Shown one piece after another: positions 44,101 through 54,641 of a stretch of DNA of 64,000 bases. The notes beneath the pieces were generated by a model. It saw only the letters and a program-made list of their open reading frames with translations. It had not been told where the DNA came from and made no database searches. Both the position numbers and the translations under genes were made by a program. The DNA is from Planococcus citri (lineage: Eukaryota > Arthropoda > Insecta > Hemiptera > Pseudococcidae). Each line of letters starts with the position of its first letter. Within the stretch, counting starts at the first letter, position 1. The DNA is taken from NCBI RefSeq assembly GCF_950023065.1, contig NC_088677.1, forward strand, positions 76,471,469 to 76,535,468, given 5' to 3'.

Positions 44101-46394
44101 AAACTAATTTTCCTCTACCTTTTTGTTTCAAATATTTTTGAAATTTGGTTTGAAATGAAATTAAATTCAAATTGCACAAAAAAAGAAAGCTTCGAGGTGG
44201 TTTTGATTGTATTTATTTTCTCTCAGTTTTTTCTGTGGTTCAAAAATTCACTTTTAATTCTCTCTCAAAAAAAATTTAACCACACTAAAAAAAAATCAAA
44301 AATTGATTATAGTTTCACAATTTTAGATTTAAAAAAATTTTTGAACGAGTTGATGAAAAATTTTCAAGAATTTTTGACGAAAACCTTACGCAACGATATT
44401 CAGGTAAATTTCACTATTTTCAAAAATGATAATCGCATCACTAATGTTTTATCTGCGATATTGCAATTTGTACTACATTTTGACCTCCAAATATTCTGTA
44501 ATGACGGAATTGAATCCCGTCGTTCTTCCAATGATCTCTATCACCTTCTCTGGCTTCTCTACTACCAAAATAACAAAAGTATTTTTCATTCCGCCATTAT
44601 TTTTTCCTCATTCCTCATTCACACTTTGCGGGAGTTATTAAATACAAATTACCAATATTAAGTGATTAGTAAAATACCCCCGCTTACATTACAGAGATTA
44701 AAAGTCCAACTCTACAACACAAAACAATGATGTATTTATGTATTCGCTCAAAATAATGTCTGTCGTATTTTTTGAAATTCTTCTTCATCAAAATCGGAAA
44801 TCTTTTTTCTGCTGGTGTGAATACTAAATACTAATACTATTTCAGAACCACGTCAGTCTGACATTCAGTCTTTCACTCTTTCTGATCAATAATCAAGTCA
44901 TGTCATATTGGCCTTTGTTCACATTCATTCATTACAAAGTGAGACTTTAATTAATAATTACACTCCTGTTGAAAGAAACTTTGAGAAAACATCTAATATT
45001 AACCAATGATTGGACTCATGGAGTCTTCATGTATGAAATTATGAATATTTCATGCGCCTAAGTGTATGTTTAAACGGTGCACTTTATGAAAGACAATTTA
45101 CCTCAAATTCCAAGTTGAGATCAAATTTAGTTGTCTTATTTTGGAGTCAAAATGTTGAATGAAAATAAATAATTAAGTTAGTATAAGAGTTTAGAGTAGA
45201 AATTAGAAAAGAATACAGAAAATAGAAATGGAATGGAAAAAAGGCGGAATGTAGCGGCAAAAATTCTTATCAGCGAGTGATAGGACATAGAGACCGCTGA
45301 GCGAATAAAGAGTTGAACATAACGAACAATTTGTGCAGTTCGGAATATTTGGCAGATCAAAAATGTAGTACAAATTGCAATTTCGCGTTTTTTCCTCACC
45401 AAAGGGAGAAGTAACGAAAATGAAAATGAAAACAGAGAGACAGAAAACGTTTACAAGCACAATATACACGATTTTTAGACAGAATTCGAATATAAATTTT
45501 TCATAATATTTGTGCATGAATCTAATTTGTAGGTATATGGCGATTACTTACTCGAATCTAATTGTGGAATTTAGCGTTGAGGTCAATAAATCTTCAGTAC
45601 CATCGGTTTTGCCACTTTTTCCGAAGCACTTTTGAAGAATCCAATTGAATATTTTACTGAAGCAACACTTTTTTTGTTAATTATCTGAACAACTCATGTC
45701 TTATGATTCTACCTTCTTTTATGTTTTCATGGTTTTTGCTATCTTCTGGCTGATGAAAGGATGTTTTCTTCTTTTATTTTCCTATGTTAACGGACATGTG
45801 ATATTTGTAAATGAAAAAAAATGGCTTACTTGACATTCGCAATTTGTACTACAAAACATAAATGGCTTACTTGGCATTCACAATTTGTGATATTCCATAA
45901 CCAACAAGATATTGATGATGTGGCTGATCTGACACCACAGAATCTGCCTCCCCACTTGCAACATTTGAATATAAGAGATGCTCTGGAGTAGGTAACATCC
46001 TACAACAATAGTTATTATTGTGGTATACGATTAAAACATGATGATGGTAAAATATGATGTAATAATTTGGATCAATATTAACTATACTTCAGAAATCTAC
46101 AGGCTCGATTTGAGGACTCCTCAGCTTCCATAATTTTTTAAAATCATTTTTAATAAAATAATAATAGGTAAGTAATGCTTAATAAATTCAATATTCACCT
46201 TAGTTGTCTGTTTCAAAGGGATTGACTGATTCCCAGTTTGAGCATGACCAAACACTTTTCTTCAAGTCATTATAAGTGCCCTCGAAATATATCGCCATAA
46301 GCATAATACCTATTGGGGGTATCTATGTATATCCTAAGGAGAAAAAAATTAATTAAAATAGAAATTTAGAAGAATTATAATAATAAAACTTACA
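41163..46394. other. Long stretch without supportable genes
   Basis: This 5.2-kb AT-rich stretch holds only short frames. Possible minor coding traces are an Arg/Glu-rich frame at 41731-41534, a minus-strand segment near 43110-43020 ending TPVRASRRTNRNGENRPD (reminiscent of linker regions in Copia polyproteins, weak), and a 168-aa low-complexity frame at 44155-44661. A block at 45520-45780 recurs at 51409-51810 ('ggcgattacttactcgaatc', 'tgaagaatccaattgaatat'). Confidence 0.4.
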
Positions 46395-46503
46395 ACGGAT
46401 CAGGGACCACTTCAGGAGTAGGATATCTGGTTTTTTTTTCAATTTTCTCATTTGGTAAATTATACTCATCAAATTCCATAGATTTATCGGAAACAGTTTC
46501 ACT
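46395..46503 (-). CDS. Exon downstream of the duplicated exon pair
   Basis: Acceptor ttttttgtatag and donor TT|GTAAGT bound an exon encoding ETVSDKSMEFDEYNLPNEK and then KTRYPTPEVVPDP. The phase fits the duplicated exons upstream (46703-46602 and 46883-46800). No domain recognised. Confidence 0.45.
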
Positions 46504-46601
46504 ATACAAAAAAGTAAATTCAAATTTGAAAATTTATAAAAATTAAAAAATATCACTATATTTTAGGTTACACCTAATACCTAAAAATTATTTATACTTA
46601 C

Positions 46602-46703
46602 TCAGTGACAACGTTCACAGTTTCTTCTCCATCAGTGCAACTTTCAATTCCACAACCCTCAAAACATGAAATTCCTTCAATTAGTGCACTGCAACTTTCA
46701 TTT
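46602..46703 (-). CDS. Tandemly duplicated exon, unit A
   Basis: A 102-bp exon (acceptor poly-T...acag, donor GA|GTAAGT) encoding NESCSALIEGISCFEGCG, then IESCTDGEETVNVVTE. It is a near copy of unit B at 46883-46800, but has 18 extra bases (ISCFEG region). Both are multiples of three, so either or both can be spliced in without shifting the frame. Confidence 0.55.
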
Positions 46704-46799
46704 CTGTAAAAAAAAAACACAAATTGAAAATTTATAAAAATTAAAAAATATCACTACATTTCAGTTTAGGCCTAACACTTAAAAATGATTTATACTCAC

Positions 46800-46883
46800 T
46801 CAGTGACAACGTTCACAGTTCCTTCTCCATCAGTGCAACTTTCAATTCCTTCTCCTTCAATTAGTACACTACAACTTTCATTT
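46800..46883 (-). CDS. Tandemly duplicated exon, unit B
   Basis: An 84-bp exon (acceptor tttttttatatag, donor GA|GTGAGT) encoding NESCSVLIEGEGIESCTDG, then TVNVVTE. The flanking intron is also duplicated, so the whole roughly 185-bp unit was copied. It lies downstream of a MADF exon copy (47922-47618) and is probably part of that gene. Confidence 0.55.
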
Positions 46884-47146
46884 CTATATAAAAAAAAAAC
46901 AATAGTATTAGTATAATTTAAATCTATCTAGTTAGGCTATCAAAAATCATAAGTATTAACACACTGGTATAGCAAACAAAATAATTTACAAAAATTCTAG
47001 TGTACATGTATGCATAGTAATTTATGATCTACTCACTTTTTTGTCTTCAACAAAGAAAATGTATCATGTACATTTCAGAATCCATACAATTCTTCTTCTT
47101 CATTGCTCGATGGTCCTCCCATATAACTTTTGCTGTAAAAAAAAAC

Positions 47147-48044
47147 ATCTATCGCACGTGACTGGTTAGGGCCGAACAGAGAACCAAGATTGATATTAAA
47201 AACCAATGCAGCATAATATGAGTAACTGGCCCTCGCCACCAATATGCAAAAATTGAAAACTTATCTATTAGTTATTGTGATGATGATTCAGCTATGAGAT
47301 AACAAGTTGAATTGAATTTTGATGGTCTTTGGGCATATTCCCAATACACCAAATTTTTCATTCCATCATCAAATGGCCGGATCCAAAGTATTTTAGGTCG
47401 ATGGTTTGTACTATGCAAAGATCAGAATTAGCTGCATACAATAAACGCAAACAAAAAGTTCTGTTTTTTCTAAAGCAGAAATTCGATTTCTTCAATCATT
47501 ATGCCAGTTCGTTTTTTTTATAAAAGAAAACAAAATTTTTAAAAATTTGAAATTTAAAATGATCATTTTTTTTCAAATTCAAACATTTTTTTTCAAATTC
47601 AAACCTCACATACTTACTCAATATCTGAAAAAGTAGCTGAACTTGTGTCAAAAAATGACATAGCAGCCCCTGTTGTTTTTGAGGCCTTAATTTTATTCAA
47701 CTCTTGCTGATAAGTATTCCTAATACTTCTTAGCTTCGTTTTAATTTCATCCGAAACATGTCATTGTTTCTGAGCTCCATAATCAGCCCTTCAAAGGCTA
47801 CAGCTCGTTTTGTTGAATCCTTATAATTAGGATCCTTCATATTATACATATATTAAAGGAAATTTTTTGAAACATGACAAAAATATGGTAATCTTCTGAA
47901 AATTCCACTTTTCCTTCTCCATTTTAAATAATTAATTATTAATATTTTTTAAAATGTCACCACCAAATGGAATCACTAATTCACTATCAATCAAATCAAT
48001 CAATGTGATTTCTCCAGTGTGCTCCAGTGATTGATAACACAAAA
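47147..48044. repeat. Segmental duplication B, copy 1
   Basis: From 'atcgcacgtgactggttagg' to 'tgattgataacacaaaaatc' this matches 54642-55552 almost throughout. It contains a MADF exon. The differences include a roughly 16-bp deletion and a 4-bp insertion that break the frame here. Confidence 0.85.
47618..47922 (-). pseudogene. MADF-domain exon, copy 1 (frameshifted)
   Basis: Starts like copy 2 (MVKEKWNFQKI) but has a 4-bp insertion in the MYNMKDPNYK region (attatacatatattaaag against attatacattaaag). It also lacks about 16 bp where copy 2 encodes the LNITTSDE segment. The end (SATFSDIE) and a GTAAGT donor are retained. It is followed downstream by the exon at 47143-47038 (SYMGGPSSNEEEELYGF) and the duplicated exons. 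Confidence 0.7.
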
Positions 48045-48426
48045 ATCTTGTCGCTTCGGATGTTTGTATGATCCCTCGGAGCGTACAAACATCCAAAACA
48101 ACAGCAAGTACTTGCAAAAGTTGAAAATATTTCAACCATCAGCAAGTACTTGACAGTAGCTCTCAAGTTTACTTGACTAGTAAATTTCACTAGAAAAGTT
48201 ACTTGATCAAGGAACTTGTACCTAGTAAACTTGCCCAGTGAAATATCCACTTTAGGTTCACTAGGAATTCCGCTTGTGGATTCACACTTTCACACTACCG
48301 CTAGGTATGATAGGTATGATCGCATAATATTCTCCACATAAATTACAAATAACCACACAGTCGTTGAAATTGAAAAACTCTCACTTGATAACTGATCTAC
48401 TGTGATTGCACTCATTTTGAGAGGAA
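48045..48426. other. Short unassigned stretch
   Basis: Contains small direct repeats such as cagcaagtacttg and cttgactagtaaatttcactag (about 48100-48235) but no coding sequence that I can support. Confidence 0.4.
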
Positions 48427-48719
48427 TTAGTTTTTGTAATAAAATTTATCAATTTCAACCGCTTCAGGCCAAAACTCCTTACCTAAACCACTTTCCCGTA
48501 AAACTGTTTTGGCTCTTTCCACTATTGTCCTATTCAATCGCTCAGCACAACCGTTCTGCTGAGGAAGAAAAGGCAATGATTACTGTAATGGATACCACGA
48601 TTCCTACAATAATCTTTCATCTCGTTACTTACATATTCGCCTCCGTTATCACAACGTAGCACACATACATTTTGACCATACTGATTAATGAGAAGAGTAT
48701 GATTCAGTTTTTGGCACAA
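48427..48719 (-). pseudogene. Copia-type integrase fragment (frameshifted)
   Basis: The frame from 48719 reads ...VCVLRCDNGGEYVSNEMKDYC..RGIHY. It is then continued after a frameshift by QQNGCAERLNRTIVERAKTV and ESGLGKEFWPEAV. The order DNGGEY.S.....C...GI, QQNG.AER.NRT, GL...FW.EA is diagnostic of the Ty1/Copia integrase core; the D and E residues of the DDE triad are visible. Only the second half of the core is present. It lies downstream, on the same strand, of the Copia gag fragment at 50850-50340, so both may be parts of one element split by later insertions. Confidence 0.85.
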
Positions 48720-49917
48720 AATTCACTTGTTTGAAGGCTACCATGACCTTTCTTGTCCATTGTAGTGACAGATTATACAACCTACCTACCCAATTAAACA
48801 ATATATGTCATCATGACAGAGTCTACTTTAATTTTCAACTAAGGTTTTGAAAATAAATTTCTTCGTCATCAAAACTATAACGAATGCTGAGCATAATTTC
48901 AATCATAAAAATTGCGAAATCATAATACATTTTTTACCACTGATCAGTCTCAGAATCACAGATCTACGCTTTACCAATGGAACACATAATCGATAGCTTA
49001 AGGTAAGGAAATATAGAACATTTCATGAATAAATACATAGTCGATATTATCTATAAATTTCAGGAGGAGAAACGCTAGAACACTTACGTGCTCTGTGTTT
49101 TCTCATCCCCCTGAAATTCCAGGCGGCTCGGATAAAACTGAAGTACAGTATTTAAGTTCTTCAGCGTATTATATTGGATATTACTTTGCAAATCTTCGAA
49201 CCAGCGGACATAAAAGGGGAATAGCCCCCTAAATCGGTCAGAAAAAACAAAATTTGGGGGGATGGCCCCTCCATTTCTCTTCGCTCTGGCCAAATTCGTT
49301 ATATGAGTCTGTGAAAAACAAAAACATTTTAGAAAAAATTATAAAAAAAAAATACGCATAAATAAACAACATTTTTTATACCAAATTTTGCCAATAATAG
49401 GCATTAAAAAAGTGGCACCGGTAACTAGAACAATATATCTCTTCAATAATGTCCGTACAAAATCGTGTAGCATGACACGATTCATGTTCGTATGACAATC
49501 GCCGATCCACCATACGCCCTCTTACACATGAAGCTACCGGTGGCCCATAGTGGCAAAATCCTGATTTTTTTGGCTGCTTAACGTCTATAACCTCGGGTAA
49601 AGTAGTGTCTCCAGAAACCAAACTAATGTTCCATTTCTTGGGAACTGAGAAAGACTACAACAAAAAAAACAAGAGAAAAATAAATACAATAATAACAAGA
49701 AGAAAAATGCAAAAATACAACAAAAATTAATAGTCTCACCAAAATATCTGGCCTACAGGGCCGTAAACGGACTGGCAAAATTTCTGCCTCCAGGAAACTT
49801 TTTTCACAGAATTATCCGCAACTACAAACAAACAAAAAATGTTTGATAAAAACAAAATTTTTTTTGCTCAAAATTTTTGGTCAGATTTCTTACTAGCAGT
49901 TTCAGAATCCTCGAATA
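48720..49917. other. Unassigned DNA between Copia pieces
   Basis: Two minus-strand frames (49293-49084 and 49621-49376) are uninterrupted for 70-80 residues but show no recognisable motif. The second has VIDVKQPKKSGFCHYGP. They could be exons of another relic inserted in the Copia element. Confidence 0.35.
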
Positions 49918-49925
49918 CTTTTCCT

Positions 49926-50055
49926 ACTCCATCTGGCACCACTTTCTCGACTACATTTACCACTCCATCTGGTACCACATTCTCGACTACATTTACCACT
50001 CCATTTGGTACCACATTCTCAACTACATTTACCACTACATCTGGCACCACATCTC
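49926..50055. repeat. 36-bp tandem repeat (about 3.6 units)
   Basis: Units start at 49926, 49962, 49998 and 50034, with the form actccatctggyaccac, then wttctcgactacatttacc. Each is a multiple of three, so frames stay open on both strands (PSGTTFSTTFT on plus; VPDGVVNVVEN on minus). That explains the overlapping open frames. It may have been part of a repeat-containing coding region on the minus strand, but this cannot be shown. Confidence 0.85.
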
Positions 50056-50339
50056 TATTTTCTTTAAAAATGAATAAATATAAGTCATGAATAAAAAAAT
50101 CGAATCAAAATATGATAAATATCATTAAAATTTTACCATTTTCCAAAGACGATCCCATATTTTCAGAGCCAACAACAAAAAAACTGCCGAGCCCTTCAAA
50201 ATCAATTGACTCATTTTGATTATCGATACCAAAATCTAGTGATTTTAATAAAAACATATTAATCCAGTTCACTATATTTTAGAAAAAATAATAATAATAA
50301 ATACAATAAAATAGAATAAAAACTATGTTTACCATCAGA

Positions 50340-50850
50340 AGCATTTGAATTTATTTAATGAATACTTCACATTTGGCGGGAAACTGATAGGGGGAGCGGT
50401 ACAATCTTTTGCCATATGACTTCCTAATTTCCCACAATTGTAGCAGGTCATTCTCGGATTTGTACACTGTGCCACAGTATGGTTTGGCTTTGAGCACAGA
50501 AAGCAGATGACTTTTCTGGTGTTTTGAGATTTTTCATCAGAACCATTTGAACCACCTCCTTCAACCTTGATAGCTGTTCCTGGACCTTCAGTTGGCCCTT
50601 CGTTAGTCCTTGCCTTGGACTCCTTATCGCTGGATTCGAGTCCCAACGCCAATTTCTTTATTTCATCAAATGCAATATCATTATTTGAATCGAACCTTCT
50701 GCAGCATTCTGAAAACCTCTCCTTGATGGCTATGCAGTAGTTTCCAACAATTTTCTGGGGTTCTAGCTTTACCCCCGACGCAATTAATCGTTTCGTTTCC
50801 GCTTGAAACCGATTGGTAAATTTACGAATATCTTCCTCATCACATATTCT
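50340..50850 (-). pseudogene. Copia-type Gag fragment with two zinc knuckles
   Basis: The minus strand encodes a Gag segment (EEDIRKFTNRFQAE, then IKERFSECCRRF, then DEIKKLALGLESSD) leading to two CCHC knuckles, CFLCSKPNHTVAQC and CYNCGKLGSHMAKDC. Both knuckles have C-x2-C-x4-H-x4-C spacing, and they bind the element's RNA in the virus-like particle. The frame ends shortly after PPISFPP, without joining a protease. The upstream part has no start codon in frame and runs directly from an RNase H remnant. Confidence 0.8.
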
Positions 50851-50879
50851 TCTGAGCCACTTCTAATTGTACATATATA

Positions 50880-51000
50880 ATGATAGCATAGATTAACAAT
50901 GTGTTTTAGAGATTGTGATTCTTCGGACTTGGCTACACTTATAGCGGATGTGCAATCCTCATACATTATCAGTAATAGTTTATTCACATAAAAAATATTA
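50880..51000 (-). pseudogene. Copia RNase H remnant
   Basis: YEDCTSAISVAKSEES followed by LKHIVNLCYHYI. This fits the C-terminal RNase H of Copia polyproteins (EDN.SAI.LA......KHI...YH.IR). In an intact element it lies at the far 3' end, yet here it directly precedes gag on the same strand, so two element copies or a rearrangement are joined. Confidence 0.6.
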
Positions 51001-51129
51001 ACAATTTGGTCGGTTATGGACGATGACAATGTTGTGTGTCCTACGATGTATTGAACGCGACTAAAATGACCAATCCACCAACGATATATTCATTAGTGGA
51101 TGGTTTCCGCTAAAACTGGTGATCAACAG

Positions 51130-51285
51130 TTTCAGCGGAAATGTGGCATGGTTGCCTTGAAGTACCACGTGCAACTTTGTACATGCAAAGTTGCACATCA
51201 GCGAATTTTGTATCTGCCAATGCGATTTGCACATCAGCAAATTTTGTATCTGCCAATGCAATGGCGTGATATTTTAGCCATCACA
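51130..51285. repeat. Small direct and inverted repeats
   Basis: A 36-bp unit (gcacatcagcraattttgt, then atctgccaatgcrat) is repeated twice near 51193-51264. Just before it, 'tttccgctaaaactg' and 'cagtttcagcggaaa' form a 15-bp inverted repeat (51107-51145). Function unknown. Confidence 0.6.
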
Positions 51286-51408
51286 TTGGCCTAAGAAGTC
51301 ATTCGGCGGCTCATATCTTCTGATAAAAACACCAGTCGCCGAATATGGCGTGATTTTACAATGCCACAATCGTAACACTTTAGAAAGGTCAATGTCATAT
51401 GTATGTAC

Positions 51409-51810
51409 TATGAATCTAATTTGTATATGGCGATTACTTACTCGAATCTAATTGTGGAATTCAGCGTTGAGGTCAGAAAATCCTCAGTACCATCTTTTTT
51501 GCCACTTTTGCCAAAGCACTTTTGAAGAATCCAATTGAATATTTTACTGAAGCAACACTTTTTTGTTAATTATCTGAACAACTCCTTAATAATTCAATCA
51601 TAAATTACCATTTAAACATTTATAATTAAGCATAATTTTCACAATTTGGACATGTGATCACATTATTATCTCCTTCAATTAATCCCAGGCATTCTTCATG
51701 CATAAAAACTGTGACATTTTTGGCAGTCGCATGTCTTATGATTCTGCCTTCTTTACATAGGATGCAAAACATGTTTTCATGGAGGCTGACGAATGGATGT
51801 TTTCTTCTTT
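51409..51810. repeat. Copy of the 45520-45780 block
   Basis: Begins 'tgaatctaatttgta', then 'tatggcgattacttactcgaatc'. It follows 45520-45780 with a roughly 130-bp extra segment (about 51582-51715) before 'catgtcttatgattctgcctt'. No coding sequence recognised. Confidence 0.7.
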
Positions 51811-51852
51811 TATTTTCCTATCAGTTTGAGCACGACCAAACACTTTTCTTCA

Positions 51853-52116
51853 AGTCATTATAAGTGCCCTCGAAGTATAGACACATGTCTTGCTTAGGGA
51901 TTTTCCACTTTGGGGAGATGTTTTGAATGTTCTGTACTTCATTTTTTTAAATATGACATCGAACCAAACTCCATTAAAAAACTCCATAGTAACCTCGATG
52001 TCTTTAATTGAGGCATCCATACAGGTCATATGCTGCCTGTATGCATTGATGTAATCAAAATCAAAAATTGCCAAGATGTCAGCTACTTCTGCAAGTACAG
52101 CAGTCATGGCATTCAA
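51853..52116 (-). repeat. Tandem duplication, unit 1, with open frame
   Basis: Encodes MNAMTAVLAEVADILAIF, then DYINAYRQHMTCMDASIKDI and EFFNGVWFDVIFKKMK on the minus strand. Unit 2 at 52258-52485 is nearly identical. The downstream non-coding 'cctaaagcaatgacaaacagg' block (52140-52195) is duplicated too. The frame is protein-like, with helical hydrophobic segments, but the family is not recognised. Confidence 0.7.
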
Positions 52117-52257
52117 GCGGCTTACAAGTTTTCCACCAACCTAAAGCAATGACAAACAGGATTTTTGAATGGGTAGTTGAAAAACAACTACAGGTTGATA
52201 TGTTGCAGCATGCATAATAACCTAATGATAATATGTGGGTACCACCAATAATAGTAG

Positions 52258-52485
52258 TTACTTACATTGGAGACGTTTTGAATGTTTTGAAAGTTCTGTA
52301 ATTGTCTTCATTTTTTTAAATATGACATCAAACCAAACTCGATTAAAAAACTCCATAGTAACCTCGATGTCTTTAATTGAGGCATCTGTACAGGTCATAT
52401 GCTGCCTGTATGCATTGATGTAATCGAAATCAAAAATTGCCAAGATGTCAGCTACTTCCGCAAGTACAGCAGTCATGGCATTCAA
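52258..52485 (-). repeat. Tandem duplication, unit 2, with open frame
   Basis: Differs from unit 1 by a few substitutions (TCMDASI to TCTDASI, FNGVW to FNRVW) and diverges after KKMK. Mostly conservative or single-base changes suggest a recent duplication. Confidence 0.7.
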
Positions 52486-52560
52486 GCGGCTTACAAGTTT
52501 TCCACCAACCTAAAGCAATGACAAACAGGATTTTTGAATGGGTAGTTGAAAAACAACTAC

Positions 52561-52581
52561 AGGTTAGGTTAGGTTAGGTTA
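52561..52581. repeat. Short interstitial TTAGG repeat (four units)
   Basis: Reads (GGTTA)4 after an A, equivalent to four units of the ancestral arthropod telomere repeat TTAGG. It sits at the end of tandem unit 2. At this length it can be chance or a repair scar. Confidence 0.8.
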
Positions 52582-53688
52582 TTATCAAAAAAACATTTTA
52601 TGAATTGAAAAAAGTGCCTGTTAGGGCTATTGTTCTCAAAATGATGTTTTGAATAAAATTATCAAATAAACTGATGATGAATTCGCTACTGTGGCGGCTT
52701 TCATTCTTAGAAGTCAGAATGATGTTGTTTTGAATAAAATCATCAAAAAAACTGATTATGAACTTTAAAAAGAGTTTCTGTGGTAGCTTTCATTCTTAAG
52801 AATGATGTTGTTTTGAATAAAATTATCATATAGACTGATGATGAATTTGAAAAGAGTACCTGTGGTGGCTTTCATTCTCAGAATGATGTTATGTTGGAGG
52901 ATAATAAACTTATTGAGATATGGAAATGCACAAATAACCACTGGATATAATTCAATAAACACAATGCTATTTTATGGCATGCGTAATACTCGTAACCAAA
53001 TAATAATTGCTATGTATGCGGGTACCACCAATAATAGTAGTTACGTACATTGGAGATGTTTTGAATAAAATTATCAAAAAAACTGAGTATGAATTTAAAT
53101 GAGTACCTGTGGCAGCTTTCATTCTCAGAATGATGTTGCTTTGAATAAAATTATCAAATAAACTGAATATGAATTTAAAATTGACTAACATGATCCAAAT
53201 GTGTGTGGTTTGAGGGTGAGAGAAAAAAATTTTCAACTGTTGACCCATCAAGAGTGACAAGTCATTTGAAAAATCAACTTTTTAGCATTTTTGAAGGTTC
53301 TTTACGCTAAATATTTTGAAAAAGTATATGGTTTCTATCTTATCTGTAGATGTGGTAAACATAGGTACCCTATTATTTTATTTACGAGTACCTACAATTG
53401 CACAATTTTTTGGGGGCAAAATTTTTCTATATTTAAAAAAACTAGAAAAATTGAATAGAAACAGAACTTGTGAGGAAAAATACCTATGGAATTTGAAGAA
53501 ATGGATTTGAGCAAACGGATTTGAGCTAAAGAATTTCAGCACAAGGATTTCAGCAATCTCGGCAAACATCCGGATTTCAGCTAACAGATTGCGACAAACA
53601 TTTGTTTTTAGGATCGGTCACTTATTCGCGCCATCAAGGGTACGAACCACACGAACAAGGGACACAGTCCTACCAACTGCGCCAAAAA
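52582..53688. repeat. Short-period repeats 'gaataaaattatcaaa..actgat'
   Basis: From about 52630 to 53200 a roughly 100-bp phrase recurs at least five times in direct orientation: 'atgatgttgttttgaataaaattatcaaa', 'actgatgatgaattt', 'gagtacctgtggtggctttcattctcagaatgatg'. Units are diverged. On the minus strand each gives ILFK / MKATTG-type short frames without meaning. The last part (53600-53688) is the leader next to the LTR. Confidence 0.65.
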
Positions 53689-54015
53689 TGTTATGGTTGC
53701 GAAGGAAAAGAGAACACAAGATAAAAACAATAATATATTGAATTCATAGGAGTACAAAAATTGGAACTAATCTATCATTGTTTTTTGGCTGTATTTATAT
53801 ATAAGAAAAATAGAATAAGGTGACAATTGAGATGTAAACATAGTTCTTAAGAATCAGGATGATAGATAAACAACAGTTTCCATAGGTAATTAAAATATAG
53901 GTGATTAATACTTAATAGACATAGGCGAATTGGCTATAATACGAGTAGGTAGGTATACAACAAATATGTAGGTAAATTAAGAGTAATTAAGAGTAATTAA
54001 GAGTAGGCTATAACA
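53689..54015 (-). mobile_element. LTR of a retrotransposon (327 bp, minus strand)
   Basis: On the minus strand it starts TGTTATAGCC and ends ACCATAACA, giving TG...CA with TGTTAT/ATAACA inverted ends. It contains a TATA box (TATATAAATA at about 53803-53812). Immediately after the end comes tttttGGCGCAGTTGGTAGG, a leader where a tRNA primer-binding site is expected. No 5-bp target duplication is seen on the two sides, so this looks like a 5' LTR attached to internal sequence, not a solo LTR. The Gag and integrase relics at 50.9-48.4 kb lie in the right direction and could belong to it. A second LTR was not found. Confidence 0.65.
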
Positions 54016-54641
54016 ATATGAGCACCGGAACCATCAGCCACAATATGCACTTCAGTACCATCCTGATCTGCTGCTAACATAATGATGCGCTGCTTCAATA
54101 CCAGACATCTTGCATTTTATGATATCTCCTTTCCATTTTTGTTCATGGTATTGATATTGTTAAGAGTTGAAAAGACATCATAAATCACATTATCAGCTTC
54201 AGCATCTGGTCCACCTGTAAAAGCTGTAATGAAACGATTTTGGTGAATAGTTTCCTTATTCATTTCCTTATTCTTATTAAAGTGGTTTCTGGCTTTTTTA
54301 TAAGCTTTAGCACCATCTTCCAGGTCATTCTTGACCTCATGTGTGGTTTGATACTCATCAGGCACATCTATGCCATTATCCGAAAATCCGTAACAATATT
54401 TAAATATTCCAACAAAAATGTCTTTTGAGCGTTTTTCAAATATTTTGAAGTCAAAGTTGGGTCATTAATATCACGATTATTTTTAAGATTTACAAAATTT
54501 GTGTCATGCGACTTATCAAAATGGGTCAACATTTTTTGAGAAATACCACATATTTCAACGAAAATGTTTTTTGACCATTTTTAAAGATCCTTGGGCCCAA
54601 AATTGGTTCAGAAAATGTCGTAACCCTTTTAAATTATCATT
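54016..54641. other. Unassigned stretch with a small minus-strand frame
   Basis: A minus frame at 54365-54117 (HEVKNDLEDGAKAYKKARNH..., FITAFTGGPDAEADNVIYD) is protein-like but unrecognised. Another short minus segment next to the LTR reads LAADQDGTEVHIVADGSGAH. These may be exon remnants into which the LTR element inserted. Confidence 0.35.

Noticed and set aside
44155..44661. 168-aa plus-strand frame
   Set aside because: Phe/Leu/Lys/Asn-rich, with no motif, no splice context and no homologous copy; it is consistent with chance in AT-rich DNA.
49839..50090. Thr/Ser-rich open frames over the 36-bp repeat
   Set aside because: Repeat units divisible by three keep several frames open on both strands at once, so openness is no evidence of coding.
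52561..52581. Telomere or chromosome end
   Set aside because: Only four units, with ordinary sequence on both sides.
53600..53690. Functional tRNA gene
   Set aside because: A-box-like and B-box-like matches exist, but the spacing is about 8 nt too short, and no acceptor stem or anticodon arm could be formed by eye.
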